Position numbers and translations under genes: made by a program
Assembly: GCA_032622095.1 (NCBI GenBank)
Contig: CP136065.1
Location: 154,445,577-154,509,576, forward strand
Reading direction: 5' to 3'
Source of the DNA: Siphonodentalium dalli
Lineage: Eukaryota > Mollusca > Scaphopoda > Gadilida > Siphonodentaliidae
DNA: 64,000 nt
In this document: positions 24,502 to 38,830 of the stretch, piece by piece
How the letters are laid out: every line of letters begins with the position of its first letter
How positions within the stretch are numbered: position 1 is the first letter of the stretch
Notes under the pieces: generated by a model
Seen by the model: the letters and a program-made list of their open reading frames with translations, nothing else
Database searches by the model: none
What the model was told of the DNA's origin: nothing

Positions 24502-24717
24502 AGGGGCACTGTACACTAAATCCGGCCATTTATGGGATCATCGAGTATAATCTCATTTTAATTATAATTACCATGTTGTTTCCATCGTTTATGGAGCACA
24601 TGAGTGTATTTTGCACTAACCATGGCTCAAATTCATTCATTTATTTATTGCATGTATTCTGTTGAGTATAAAAGGAGATGGTCTTATAAATGGCCAGATT
24701 TAGTGTACAGTCCCCCT
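24502..24717. mobile_element. TTAA-flanked miniature element, AGGGGCACTGTACACT ends
   Basis: 216 bp. The left site is TTCA (worn TTAA) and the right site TTAA at 24718-24721. The inverted ends AGGGGCACTGTACACTAAAT extend to about 30 bp. Confidence 0.75.
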
Positions 24718-25677
24718 TTAATAACATACATAATGATTGCACATATTTAATGCAATGTTTGGTGGAAATTCTTTTTGAATTCATTCTAATAATGTGGAGG
24801 GTGAAATTATGAGACTTCTAAAATGTTTGAATAAGTATTGAATCACATTCAGTTTGGCCAGAAGATTGGGAAAATTTTAAGACCTTATCATCTCCGTGTC
24901 GACATACTTAGTATGCATGACCAATTAGTTATGGCAACCACACCAGCATTGAGACCAATAAAATCATGAAAAACAACCATATTGAGGATATGCACATATA
25001 AAGGGATTGGGGGATGTTCATTTTTGCTCATAGGATGGAAACGGTGACTAAAACTAGTTATTTGCCTATTATTGAAATAATGTTGTACGAGTTTTCTGAA
25101 AATGTAAGAGAAATCCAACATCCTTGTAGACAAATGTTTAATAAGCATAAAATAAGATTTCAACCTTTCTAGGGTCTTGACAAAGAGCCTTACATGGTTT
25201 GAAATCTTGTGTTCTGCTTGTATAAACATATCATTAAGCTTTAAAGATCGTAGCTTTATCTCTCATAATTTGCCGTAGTAATATAGCACAAATCAATGTT
25301 TTCTTATTCGGGTCCTTGTGTTTTTTTTTTATGGCATATGCAGGACAGTCAAGCTATGAAAATGAACCCTAGAATTAAAAATATTTTTGTGTTACAGTAA
25401 AAATTGAACATGTAATATATGTTCCAATTCACTTTCAACTTTTGACTGGCCAACATGCTATGAACACTAGGGCATGACTGTCTTGGTAACAGATTGCAGC
25501 AACTTAGCTTGTTGTATTGACATAACATTAGTCTTAGGAATTGATGTGAAACAATAGAATACACACTTATTAAATAAATTAGTGGATCAATTATAATGGC
25601 AAACTAACATATATTGAGATGGAGAATCAAGTTGCAAAAGAAATAGTGGCTTCTTGCTGCCTCAATTTATTATCACT

Positions 25678-26105
25678 CAAGCCTGCTGATAGGGTGTCTG
25701 TCATTTGCAGAATGAGGTCCCCAGAGGGTGAATTTAGTGACGCTATCCCACACAGCAGGCTATCATCACTAAGTTCACCCTCTGGGGACCGGATTCTGCT
25801 TAGGACTCAACTGCTACGGGAGACAAAGGATGATTGAATTTCTCCAGTTAAAGTTATTTAGTCACCTCGATTATGCATTCTATATTCTGCAAATTAGTGG
25901 ATATAGCAACTTCGCAGAAGGGAAAAAGTAACTAAAATAATGTTAATCTGAGACTATAGATACTTCCCAGAAGATGAGGCTTAAGCAGAATGATGTCCCT
26001 AGAGGGTGAATTTGGTGATGCTATCCCATTGTGCGGGATAGCATCACTAAATACCCCTCTGGGGACTGCATTCTGCAAATGACAAGACACAATATTTGCA
26101 GGCTT
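25678..26105. mobile_element. double-hairpin MITE, GCAGAATGAGGTCC family, long copy
   Basis: Ends AAGCCTGCTGATAGGGTGTC and its imperfect inverse (..GACACAATATTTGCAGGCTT). Two hairpin modules and a spacer. Confidence 0.8.
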
Positions 26106-26989
26106 GTTATCACTCAGAATGGAATGTCAGCAATATCGGTTTCCAGTGAAGAAAGAATACTATTTGGTTTATGCCATCGGATTCTACCGATCAACATTCT
26201 CGTATTGTTTTATCACTTCTGATTGTCTAGAATTTTTTAATTTTTTTTTGGAAGGCAATTCTTTATGTCCAGTTTTCCATTGGAGAAAACCAACTGAATC
26301 TAATGCAGATAATTTATCAATTAAAGTTATTTATAAAGCACATCCATTTTTCTAAAAGTGGGTGCTGTACTTTAGTTCCAATATAAAATAGTTAATGCCA
26401 TTTAGCTGCCTGTATAAAATCAATTCAATACTGAAACAATATAGTGATACTGAATTTTTGAGAAACAACCTTCTTATATATGTTGAATCAATTTTATAAA
26501 TCCAATTTTTTTGGACTAGAAACAATTATCTTCCAATGAAATCATTTTTGTGACAATTTACAAGTTCAAATGAAAATTCATACCCAGTTTTGAACAAAAA
26601 TGGATGCACTGTATCATTCAATCTGAAGATGGTATGGATCGGCCAGGTTTTGAGAAGTAACCAGGGAACTTCAGCAACATTATCGAGGCTAAGCATGTGA
26701 CCGCAAATGCCGATAGTTGCCACGAATACCGTATTAAAATAGTTTGAAACACAGTTCCCCTATCTGAAGTGTTAAGATATGCATAATGATGAACGTATCA
26801 TAAAATTATATCCATATCAGCAAAACACATCATGAATTGTATGTCGTGACTCGCTGGCAAAATAATTTCTGTCCAACTATACTAATATTTACGTTTTTGC
26901 GCAGCTCAGTTATCATTCAGCTAATGTCATTTGACTTGTCGCCAAACATAATAATATGCATTAACTTACATGTATGAGTGATATTTATT

Positions 26990-27106
26990 TGAAGGAAATG
27001 TTTAGAAAATAAGTTCAACAAAGGACCTCTGGTAATTTGTTGAACTTATTATCTGAACATTTCCAATGGGAACTAATCGTCAACGAGTATTTACTATAGA
27101 AAGGTT
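26990..27106. mobile_element. partial TTAA-type miniature element
   Basis: Right portion only: the hairpin AATAAGTTCAACAAA/TTTGTTGAACTTATT and the end ATTTACTATAGAAAGGTTTAA. Confidence 0.6.
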
Positions 27107-28129
27107 TAACTAGTGTCACAATATTAAAACAGTGCTGTCGCATAATAAACTCAAATGAAAAACGTGACCGTAGTTATATTGAAAGTTATTTCTTTGTTGC
27201 AATATACCACAACATCTTGGTCTTTGTGGTAACAGCTTAGCCTAAGTTATTCTCAGAATTGATAATAAAACATAGGATACACAAGATATGCAATAAATAC
27301 AATGGCGACTACTTCATATACTGATTATTGCAAATAATTAGGTGAGATCGTCCAAATGCAAGTGAATTAAATTATAAAACAAAAACACATGTAATGGGAG
27401 CCAGATAGTCTGGTAAATGTCAAAAAACTTCAAAGGTTGAGCAGGATATATTTGCAACCTCTAGAAATGAGTGAACCTTCATGGAAGGTGTGAGGAAACT
27501 AACAGCAAGTGGCAAATTCAATCTTCTTTTTAAACTAACATATTACTCCCGTATTAAAATCAAACAACATTACACAATTTCTAGTTTTCCAATCTTGGTA
27601 AAGAAAAGGTGAAGGTCAATTTACTTTCATAGCCGATTCTGAAAAACTAGCTGATAATAGAACTCTAAATAATATACTCTAAATATTAAATATAACTTCT
27701 GAGAGAAGAATAAGTTGCACAACAACTGATTAAATTTCCAAGTTGATACTATTTGAGATCATGTCTCAATTTTTCTAACAGAGTGCGATTTATACATTGA
27801 TTTCCAAGATTCTTTTACTCTGTAAGCAATGGGTAGTCATGGGCAAGGTTGCAATGAAGATTGAGGTATTTCGGCTGAACAATAGCGTAGTGATGAACGG
27901 CAGCCTCATTAGAATCCCGCTATCACAGATTTTACAGGTGGGCTACTTATTCGGGAACATCCAGGTGCCTGAGTTAAAAATTATAACAATTGATGATGGA
28001 AGCCAGAGCAAAAACCAGAGAAAAAAGAAATGCAATTTAAGACAGACACATCTACAGAAATAAGAGATTCAACAGCATTTTTTTTGTTTACCATTTTAAC
28101 CCTTTGATAACTAAATAATCAGATGAGCA

Positions 28130-28343
28130 CAGTAATGCCCTAAATAATCGACTCCTTAACCACAGCAGAATTATGGGTAACTTTTCAGGATTTAGTCGGA
28201 AATATGGCTGGTTGCCATTCATCGGAAAGCTCTCAGTGAGAGCTTTCCAGTGAATGGCAACAAGCCATATTTCCGACTAAATCCTGAAAAGTTACCCATA
28301 ATTCTGCTGTGGTTAAGGAGTTGGATTATTTATGGCATTACTG
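28130..28343. mobile_element. CAGTAATGCC fold-back MITE, full copy
   Basis: 214-bp near-perfect palindrome, apex CTCTCAGTGAGAG, downstream flank TA. Confidence 0.85.
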
Positions 28344-31300
28344 TAGTTACTTGACTGTCATTGATTCATTTGTAGGAATGTTCACAAGTGCTTCTCAGCC
28401 TGTTATTTACCAAGTGTCGAAACATCCCTGTAAAATCAACAATGGTATACTTTAGATTTGAATAGGGAAATCTATTTAGTAATCAAAGTGCTAATACAGG
28501 TAACCAAAATAAATTTTATTGTGATAGATCCATCAGAAATTAAAATTCTAACAGTACTAAATGTAAAAAAAAAATTTATGGCAAAAACAATCCAAATAAT
28601 CAAAATAAGCCACTTAAAATTGCATGGCATTAAAATGATTCAGAAACTGACGCGTGACGAATCAATGCTGATTGCGATGATCATAATAGCCTTATAAAAT
28701 CAACTGCTTCAATGTTGGAATTGCATAAACATGGTTTATATAAAGATGATATTTTGTACCAATAAAATGTTTTAATACCATTTCAGCAGAAATAAGACAT
28801 AAACACAGGACAGGACTCCAACCATCTGCTAGTACTCTTTTTAATTATTTTTCATGTGGTTCAAATGCTCCATACTTTTTGTGCGATGTCTACAGCAGAG
28901 TTCCCACAGGTTAGAACTAATCAAATTCAAGGGCACTTTGACAATTTCAAGACCGTAAATTTTGAAATTCAAAGCCAATTCTCAGCAATTTTGACAATTT
29001 TTCAGGGCTATCATAATATGCAAATCATATTCAATTTCAAGTCCAGCAAGCGGTGCAGATATTGCTGAAATTCAATATTATTCAATGACCCATATGGCAA
29101 TTCCAAGACTTTTTCGGGTCCTGAATGGCCATTTATCATATTCTGCACAATTTTTAATAAAATATAGTAACTTTTGACAGTTAAAACTGTATTATTTGTA
29201 ATCTAATTGTTCCGTAAAATGGTTATTTTAAAGGAAGGAGTCCTACGGTGTGAGAATAATCCTAGTTTAAACTGGAAGAGAAACAGTCCTCAATATATAG
29301 TTCCCACTGAGCATGTGCAGTTCTCATCAATGTAACAGTATATGTGTGCTTGCAGAAAAGTTTGCTACACCAACAATTTGCTTAAAATTTGCACAATACA
29401 TAATACTGAGTTAGAAATTATCTTTTACGAATAATTTCCGACAATTGAAAAAAAAATATTTTGGTTTTAATTCAAATTTTTAAATTTCCAATTGTAAACC
29501 AGACCAAAGAACAAGCTAAATATGATAACTTCGTAATCACTAAATGGGACTAATTTGTTGAACTATTCCCCAACTAGTATAGATAAATAGTGGGTCAATT
29601 AACCAAATATTGGATGACGGATGAAATCCAGGAACAAACTCTAAGCTTCAACACAAAAAACATCTACTGTAGTGAAATAATACACTGTGGATGGATAGTT
29701 CAAAATCTTATGCAATTGATGGAAAATATCAGACATTTTTTTATTTTACAAATTTGCTGAATATCCATCTTCAATCAAGATTTTGAAAATTTCAGGAAGA
29801 CGAATTTCAATGCACATGTCTGTCGGTAAAATCCCCGTTTTAAATTTAGAAATCTCAGATTGTTTCAGTAAATTCATGTTTCGATGCCTGAATATCGCAT
29901 GCTCACTCCATCAATCATATATTTTGAACTATCCATCTTGTTGATATATATTACTATAAATCATATATTCAACACACTATCTGTACAAAGGAATGTGACA
30001 ATTTGATGGCCGGATAGGACAAAATATTTGTGAAATCATTCTACTTCAGAACAGAACTAGCACCATATTGCACCTCAAACAATATTGGAATTTATTCACG
30101 CATTGACACATTTAGACAGAATCCCAGCCATTTCATACATATTATTCTATACCTCTTGTGGAATACAAGCCGGAACGGAACTATTGTTCTTGACATTGTC
30201 GCTAAGAAAGAGGATGTACATTACGTCAACGTTCTGCATTTGGGTGATGTCCAGATTACTGGTTACTAATCAGACTTCCATCACAATAAAGGTAGCAATA
30301 CAGTATCAATGAAGGTGAGTTATGGATTGATCTTATCTGACACAACAGTGTAGAATAAACAAAGAACACAACATGCATCAATCTTTTATCGAAATCGTTG
30401 CGGACGGCAGTTACATTTCGCTGGAGCGAATTATATCCATTTCGCTAGAGCGAAATATATCCTTTTGCCATCCACAACTCATTTGGTAAAGATTCTTGAT
30501 TAAGATGAGCGTTGTGTATGGTCTATATATCCACAAGTTGTTATTACCTTTAGAAATTTTACAACAGGTAAATATTTTTTTTTTTAGAGAAATCAAAAGT
30601 ATATGCAAGAGTGAAAACGCAATGAAAAATTTATAATTTAATATTTCGTTTTCTGTAAATACAGGATTCTTGACAACCAATTAGATATTTGCATTAAATT
30701 TTGTTAATATCTTAAGACTGAAGATCAGACCTTTTTTACTAGTATGTGGACAAGCAAAATATGAAATATATTTCACTACAATTCACCGGAAGAATGATTT
30801 CACAGTTTGAATCAGATTGTGGGAAAGCCTCAGTTTCCTTCTGAGGATCAGTGTTGATGGCTTGAGATATATTGTAATGTTTTGTTTGAAAGACATTGTG
30901 ATAAGCATGTTAAGACATTAATAAGGAACAGAACCGTCTGCCGCTGCTGCCACGATGGAATTCACGAAAGAAAAAAAGAAATAAGAACACAAAACATTAA
31001 GCTGTACACAGTAGCAATTAGAAATAAACATGGATATAAATAATCGTGATGCCATTTTCCCAAAACAATGTTGATTAAATAATACTAGAATTACATGACA
31101 AAATAGTGATTTACATACAACAACCGTAGAAATATCTGACAATCCATTTTGAGAAATTAGTCCATTTAGAGCTTGAGTGATGTTCAGTAAACAAGCATCA
31201 TTTATTAATGTTTGATATAAATGAGATATCTCAAATTTGGTTATGTCAGTTTGCTGAGTCGATATAATATCTCCAGTCTGAATTAGCTGATGGTATTTGA

Positions 31301-31928
31301 AATAAAAGCTGGTAATGTTTTTAAAGTAAAATTGAAAATCGTCAAACGCAAAAATGTTTTAATTATAGGTTTGATTAAATTGGAAATGATGCAAAGTTTG
31401 ACTTAGATGTGCTCAGATGGTGGTCAACTTACAATTAGTTCATAACTCAAGTTTGGGAAAAGAATGAAGACAAATACTATAATGCCAGTAGCGCATTACA
31501 GTAAAGTTTTCTTCAGAATTTACAACATTATTTATATTTTTAACATTATAAACTTGATTGAAACACAAGTTATTATTCACTCATCGCGTCCAATTTAGTT
31601 ATTTCATTAATGATATTAATAATTAATTATTTCAAACTAACCACCAGCTAACTCAGAAAATGGCATACATTAATTGCAATTTATGTGTACAGTTAAGACA
31701 AAGATATTCAACAACTCATTTTATATATCAATAATCGTTGATCAAACATCATAAAGCCCCATCATAAACAAGGCAAAATGTCATCACACCTGATTACACA
31801 TCAAATTAACCCTTGACACGTTTCATAAGATCTTTGACCTGGAGGTGATGAAATTTAAGAAAGGATGGAATCGTTCAATATGGTGAAATAAGAGACGAAA
31901 CGTCAGGGATCTGTCCGCAGTAACAGCA

Positions 31929-32141
31929 CAGGAATGTCCTAAATAATCGACTCCTTAACCACAGCAGAATTATGGGTAACTTTTCAGGATTTAGTCGGAA
32001 ATATGGCCTGTTGCCATTCATTGGAAAACTCTCAGTGAGAGCTTTCCAATGAATGGCAACAAGCCATATTACCGACTAAATCCAGAAAAGTTACCCATAA
32101 TTCTGCTGTGGTTAAGGAGTTGATTATTTAGGACATTACTG
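31929..32141. mobile_element. CAGTAATGCC fold-back MITE, full copy
   Basis: 213-bp near-perfect palindrome with a few arm mismatches (CAGGAATGTCC at the left end), downstream flank TA. Confidence 0.85.
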
Positions 32142-32561
32142 TATATGCAAAGGGTTAATTTGTTTTGAGAAATCACACAAGGGATTTGGCCTCACACAGC
32201 CAATATACTTACTGATTGATATAACAACTGATAATATAATAGAGACATGTTCTTGATTCAATCATTATTAAATCACTGGCGGACGAACAACTACACTAGT
32301 ATTAAAAATAAAATGACTGAAAGCTTCAAGGGCACTTTTAAATACTATTGCAAATTCACCCCGTGATTCAGCAAATCATGACTTGCAGCTGAACAGGCAA
32401 ACTCCTAACAATGAAATGGGTATCATATCATAGGAACACAATAGTATTTGATATTTGGCATGACAAAGGTTAAGCTTGATTTACAGTTCTTCAAAGCTCA
32501 ACCTTGAGCAGTCCCTTTCCTTCGACCCTTATAATGCTGAACCCAATGCTCAGGACTTGGA

Positions 32562-32803
32562 ACCCCTTTCTTTACTAAATGGATTCTCTCATCAGTTACA
32601 AAAGTGCACATTTGAATGGTCTATTATTATATGGGGGGGTGTTCAGTTAATAGAAGCAGACGACAAACAAATGGATAATACAAGCCAGAAGGATTATTAT
32701 TTCATTGGTGGGAAACGTTCAGATAATAAGTTCTTTGTTGAACTTGTTATATGAACATTTCCTAAAGGAACTACTCATCAATGAGTATTTAGTAAAGAAA
32801 TGC
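32562..32803. mobile_element. TTAA-type miniature element, CCCTTTCTTTACTAAAT family
   Basis: Ends CCCTTTCTTTACTAAATGG and inverse ATTTAGTAAAGAAATGC before TTAA. The core hairpin is GATAATAAGTTCTTTGTTGA. Reverse orientation relative to 54274-54529. Confidence 0.7.
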
Positions 32804-32986
32804 TTAATAATGCAGGCTTAACGCTTTAGACTTTGGTGAAGTAATTTATCAGTGGTACATTCCATGGTATAACCATCAAGTCACAACACTAATGAGGATT
32901 TAGTGAAGATACATATATTGTGAATTTAAAAAAAGTTAAGCATTTTTATTAATTCCTGGCTCAAATGACATCTAAAACATCTTTGA

Positions 32987-33209
32987 CCTTTCAATACTAA
33001 ATGGCTTCTTCCATTCACTTATACAAGTATCCATTGGAATGGTCTACTTTACATTTGAAGGGGGGAGTATAAGCAGATGACGACAAAAACAAGTGCAGAA
33101 TGATTTCGATTAGTTGGTGGGAAATGTTCAGAGAGTAAGCTTGTTGAACTTATTATATGAACATTTCTCATGGGTACTAATCGTCGATGAGTATTTAGTA
33201 AAGTAAGGG
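32987..33209. mobile_element. TTAA-type miniature element, CCCTTTCTTTACTAAAT family
   Basis: 223 bp with left TTGA, right TTAA (33210-33213) and ends CCTTTCAATACTAAATGG and ATTTAGTAAAGTAAGGG. It lies about 180 bp from the previous copy in the same orientation. Confidence 0.7.
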
Positions 33210-36200
33210 TTAACAAGGTATAATTATATACAAGGCTCAGCAGAATAAGGGTGTTGCCTTGGAAGAGGAATATGGCATACATGAGTGGCATTTTTTATCC
33301 CCAGCAATCTATATACCACAATAATCTTGCCATTTTCGGTCTTCTGTTTCGAAGGAGATCTATGGGATAATTTCTATCTACTACAAACGGTAGGCTGCAA
33401 GTATATCATACCAAGTGACTAGACGAGGAAATGTTACTGAGAATGACATTGCCCCTTTTTTCAATATTCTATAAGATGTACTGTGGTATATATATTGGCA
33501 AATTTAAAACAGCTGCTGTTACAATCCAATTTCATTGGAAAATAGCATGTCTATAGATACTTTTACCCAATGACGAACGTGAAATAATAGTATGTTCAGA
33601 AATTCAGAAAATGGAACATCAAATCATACTACTAAAAGTTCAAAACTGCTTCAGTATGATGGTAGTGTTTAAATTCAAAGCACCTGTCTACAACTTTTGT
33701 AATTGTGACCATTCAGGGATATCATGAGTCTGAAATAGTCGGAATTGCAATTTAAACCGTTCTACCATCAGTACAAAATTTGTTAATATAATGCAGAAAT
33801 TCGAATCCATGATGTCTACCAATTGTAATGGTTGGTATTCAGGGATAATATGGATCTGTAACAGCAGCTGTTATGCGAGGATAAACATCAGATATTACAA
33901 TCACAATGAGTTGAAAACTCAACAAGACTGAGGAGATAGCCCTCAACAAGGTTTTCACCCCCAGTGGAGGGTTGGCCCTCGACAATATCACTGAATAGCA
34001 CTAAAATATTTTTTTTGTAATTTTTTCAACATTTTTTTTTTCATATATAACATTATTATAATGTATTTTTGTTCTCTATCACATGAAAGAAATACAGGAA
34101 TTAGGACTGACATATCACAGGTCACTATCCCGTCAAACTGACAGAAATCGGAATCCAAAACAAACACAAAAATATTACACTCAAATAGTGGATAACAACA
34201 AACACTTCTCTCGTATCGTTAAAAATTGGCAATTGATCATTACGGATATTCGATATATGTTGCCACGTCATGACAAAGAATCATCATGATCTGAGGTGAG
34301 GAGAGTTCTTCGCTGTCCCTTACTTCACATCTGAGTTTATTGAAGTGAAGAAACAACATGATTTTAACAGAAATTTGTTATATATAATGAAGTCTTCAAA
34401 AATATTCTTAGAGAGTTACATAGGAGTATGTCTAAGACAAGATGACAAGACTGTATAGAAATTTGAAAGACCCGATATACTCCAGACGAAGCAACAAGAT
34501 TAATAACCTTTCAGTGCAGTCACTTCTTGGAAGTAATAAGCACCAGATGAATATAAATTTGCATCGAAAATGCTCCAGGCCTCATGACAATTCGAAGCCT
34601 GGAAACAAAAGCATCCGGGAGAAATTCATCAAGTAGCCATAATTGAGCCCATTTTGAAAGAAATAAGTTGATACTTTTAGCCATGGAACTTTAAAAAAAT
34701 ATTTGATAAAACTACTGTATTGTCATGCAAGCTAAAGGAAGCATGATTCCTTGATGATTTTATTATCTATGCTGAATAAAAAAGAATCATTCAAATGATT
34801 TGAATGGAATAATAAATCCACAAACAATTTTTGTTCCCAAGCTTAAGTATACTTGCTATAAACATTGCTATGACCAGATGTATTTTATCAACATACTGAG
34901 ACTATTTTACTGAACAATTTGCGACTGTATAAACTTTATAAGTTTTTAACTGATTCAGACTTTCAAAATGGGCCAAGGCTACAAACTGACCAGAAATGAG
35001 GTGTGGAAAACTAACCCAAGCACTTGATCAGGTAACATTTTGAAAATGAAAGAACTGTTCATACAACCAACATCTCGACATAGATAAGTCGTAAATGTTA
35101 AGATACATGATATGACGGAGGAGATGCTGGGCAGTATGTGGCAAATACATGAGTGTCTTGATAGCAGGAGTGCATTAAAATGTGCTGAAAGATGCAATTT
35201 CTCAAGTGCACCTTCAGCCCTCGAAAGTGTTCAGTGAAATGCAAAAATAACACGAAATAACTTACATATACAATCAACGAATTGAGCATGATTCTGAGTT
35301 TACCATCTACCTGTAACTATTGAAGAAGTTCCCATTATGTAAGTGACTATTCTGGTAATTTCTGGGGTCATGAGATTTAAATCCATAGAAAATGCAAGCA
35401 GTTTAGCTCATGAGAAAATCTTCAATTTGCAAGATAAATGGTTCACTTTGAAGATCAAGGCTGTATTTGAAACTACTTTGAGCCTCAAAATACATGGAAG
35501 GTATGAGATAGTAACGAAGACATTCAGCTTGTGTTTTGGTGGTGTTTTTTTTTTTTCATTTTAAAATTATACATTGTCAAAATGTTGAAAATATATCCCA
35601 CAGTAAGTAAATAACCTCCCAGGATTAATCATGTTCTGAGACGGCAATTGTTGGACATATTTTCAACATCACAGATAAACATGATGAAGGTAAGTCACCA
35701 TGTGTTAACAAACTTAGGGATGTCATGTGGAAAATTACATCCCGATGTTATTAAACACAATACATATTCATCATCAGCCTAACAAACATAAAATGTTTTA
35801 AATAAATATTAAAGAAGTAAAATATAAAACTGATTTTAAAAGCTTCAGCACTATACAAATAATTCCACTTTTGGTTTGAAAATTGTGTACATATTAAATT
35901 TTACAAAAATTAACAGGAACATTGACATGGATTTGCATATTTTTTATTTTTTATAGATTTTTTTGGTATTTTATAATGTTAAATTTTTTATTTATTTTTT
36001 ATGGTTTTTATAGATTTTTTTGGTGCAAATAAATGTCAAATATCCTTTCAACAAAAACAATAGTATTATGTTTACATTATCAGGGTGTTATGTTTATATA
36101 TCTGTAATAATTTGAACTCTATCACATATATATAGTTATTTATATTATGACTTTCAATCTCCCCACACCTGTTAACACACACAAAGCATATAGTATTTTG

Positions 36201-37984
36201 GAAATCTATTTGGCACTGTTTTAGATACTGTATGTCTTTAATGTATTTGTGATAAGATCATTTTTGATTGATTTTGGGTTTATGAGTGTCCCCAGTAATT
36301 TAATTTTTACTCGACGACTATCTATCCAATAGGCACTTAAATTGTGTCCCTAACTGCTGCAAGTGACAAACTCAGTACTACATTTTTTTTATTTTCCACC
36401 ACAGCTCCGTGGCAATTCCATTGTCACACATCAGTTCTATTAAGGATCAAGATGGGGTATTACACACATAGTGGACAACTGTTCGGGTTGCAGTTGACTC
36501 TTTCGTTTCAGTTAATTAGATTGAATCAATAAATTTGCCTGAAATCATAAATCACGAGCATCACTGATAAGCCGTATATTTTCTTTTTGCCAAGCAAAAT
36601 ATTTCTGTTTAATGATATTCTTGTTTATCTTAGTGATAATGACGCAGTTTCACTAGAGCTCTGCTCCACCACAATTTACCATGCGGTCACAAATTATAAC
36701 CCGAATAGATTATATTATAGTGTCACCACTTTTGAAATGCACAGAATGTTTTTTTTAAATGGGACACAATTTTAGGGCAGTCAATGGGAGGTACATATGT
36801 CACCTGAGGCTACCATTACCCAAATGATTCCAGCAATGTGTAGCAAGGTTTACTCTTCTGATGAATTCATTTGCTTTTTCTTGAGAAGGCAATACCAGAT
36901 TATATATTTTGTCTGCATGACAACTTGAGAATGTAATGCCAATCATAGATTGTTTTACATGATGAAAGATACGTTCAACTTCATACTTTCAAATGCAGTT
37001 TCAGCATAAATGATAATGGCGGGAATGGTTTTGGAGAAGAAACTTTTGCTAAGTATTTTAGATTTCAGCAGTTGTTCATTTTGTCAGATCAGCTTCTAAC
37101 ATATTATTCAGCAAGATAAAGATGCATATAGGAAGGAGTGTGATCTGCGATCGACAGAGTCTGAGTCGTGCTTGGACTGAGAATTTCACTGGTATTTGAG
37201 TTATAAGTTACATATTTCCTGTAAAGGTCACTACAGTAAATGGATATCACTGACTGATCTCACTTTCTATATAATACACAAGTGAGCAAGATCTCTCATC
37301 TGTTTAGAAACAGTAACAAGTTGAGACATGTGGGCTTCTTGGAAATTTCAACACGATAGCACCCTAAGGACAAAGGTTAGACAAAATACATGGATGAAGT
37401 TGTTCACAAATGGAATGACTAGCATAAATTGATTGTTTGCATTTCACTGAACCTTTCTTCATAACAAATCCTGCATCAATTGATAAAAGCCCTGCAAAAA
37501 GTCAATTAATAAGAACTGACCCAAGCTACATTTACCACTCCAATCTGAACTCTGCGGTATATACGAGGAAATATTACTATCTTGCAGATCGGGAAATTTG
37601 CTCATCTAATGTCAAAATAGAATTGCCATTCAGATATCGACAAAGTCAAATCTCAAATCAAATTGTGTTCATATGTTTTCTCTCCAGTTTTGCAATTTGT
37701 CTACTTTGTTGCCATCGTTGTAGATTGGTTTGGTTTTTGAAGCTAGTAATCTGCATACTAGTACCTCTTTTCTGAAAGCCATTCATGTATATGAGATTAC
37801 GTATGTTGGCTTTGCGATTGGGTCTCAGTAATTCATTCAATAGTGTTGAATTTATAATTAGCGTAGCATAACAAAACTGAATTCTACATGTTAAATATAT
37901 CAATGAATTCTTTGTAACAGCTAGATAAAATGAAGCAGAGATAGTTAATCTTGTTCAAGAAATGAACTTTTAGCAGGGCTTTTT

Positions 37985-37990
37985 TTTATT
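37985..37990 (-). terminator. candidate poly(A) signal for TNRC6
   Basis: AATAAA on the minus strand, about 385 nt after the stop codon, with U-rich sequence and a CTGCTAAAA site downstream. In such AT-rich DNA the hexamer is common, and the 3'UTR may well be longer (an ATTAAA lies near 20990). Low confidence without transcript data. Confidence 0.3.
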
Positions 37991-38374
37991 ATTAATAACT
38001 GAAAGGTAAAAACAAAATATTACATTGAACAAGTGTATGGGTGAGAAAACAAGTAACCAAGACACAAATACTGCATGATTCACAGTAACCTAACCCGCAA
38101 AAATATGTTAACGAGATCACAACACTGGGATAACAGGAACCAGTCTAAACAAGTGTATTCTTCATAAAAACTCCAAATTTCATATTTTTTGGAATGAGAA
38201 TTTCAAACCTGCATGACACAAGCTGATATGTGACAAGTAAGGATCAAAGGTGTAGAAATATGTGTGACTCTTGCTTGGAAAGTAAAACGACAAGAGTTAT
38301 TGCTCTTTAGACTGATTCCTGCGGGAGACATATTCAGTGCATTTATAATCATATAATCATACAATACAATATAA

Positions 38375-38830
38375 TCACATGGAATCCTTGCCGAGAATCG
38401 AGCTAAGGAGAGGAGTTGCATTGTGGTCGTCATTCTGACCAGACCCCCAAGGGTCGCTGTTCCACATGCTGTTGCCGCTGTTACCTGAATTCTGGTAACT
38501 TCCGCCGATTGAGTATGTCGTCGATCCTGTAGATGAGCTGCCGCTCCATTGGCTGGAACTGTTGCGCGATATGCTTGCTTGAGACTGTGGGCCAGCGGCA
38601 GACAGTGAGCTACCTTGCTGCTCGTATATTCGGCGGACATCTGCTTCCGGCACAAAATCAGCCAAAATGGTTGTGTTGCCAAGGACGCAAGTATTGAGGG
38701 CCTTCTGTGCCTTCAGTGATTCTTCTGTCGATGAATAGCACACCAAGGCGAATCCCTGATTCAGATTCATTAAGAACATCTGCAGTGGGCCATGCTGCTG
38801 GCATAATGTTTTCAGTGTGGAAGCATCAAT
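38375..38830 (-). CDS. TNRC6: TNRC6 exon H: RRM and C-terminal tail
   Basis: Terminal coding exon; the acceptor GCATTTCAG precedes 38830 and stop TGA is at 38375-38377. It encodes IDASTLKTLCQQHGPLQMF and onward, then VLGNTTILADF, the strongly conserved TNRC6 RRM body (about residues 1372-1443). This RRM is known in the family not to bind RNA in the usual way. A Ser/Gly/Asn-rich tail of about 80 residues holds three Trp (SQWSGS, MWNSDPWGSG) and ends LLSSILGKDSM, comparable to the vertebrate Leu-Leu..Leu-Gly end. The tail is shorter than in vertebrates. Confidence 0.96.
   Translation of the reverse strand: MDASTLKTLCQQHGPLQMFLMNLNQGFALVCYSSTEESLKAQKALNTCVLGNTTILADFVPEADVRRIYEQQGSSLSAAGPQSQASISRNSSSQWSGSSSTGSTTYSIGGSYQNSGNSGNSMWNSDPWGSGQNDDHNATPLLSSILGKDSM

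Larger units (their letters stand above)
20650..38374. other. downstream non-coding region of TNRC6
   Basis: Apart from the miniature elements listed separately, this 17.7 kb is AT-rich and mostly unique. No frame has the length or composition of a conserved protein. On the minus strand it is directly 3' of the TNRC6 stop. An ATTAAA followed by an A-rich stretch near 20965-20994 (minus strand) could be a distal transcript end. A long 3'UTR is possible but not shown. Confidence 0.5.
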
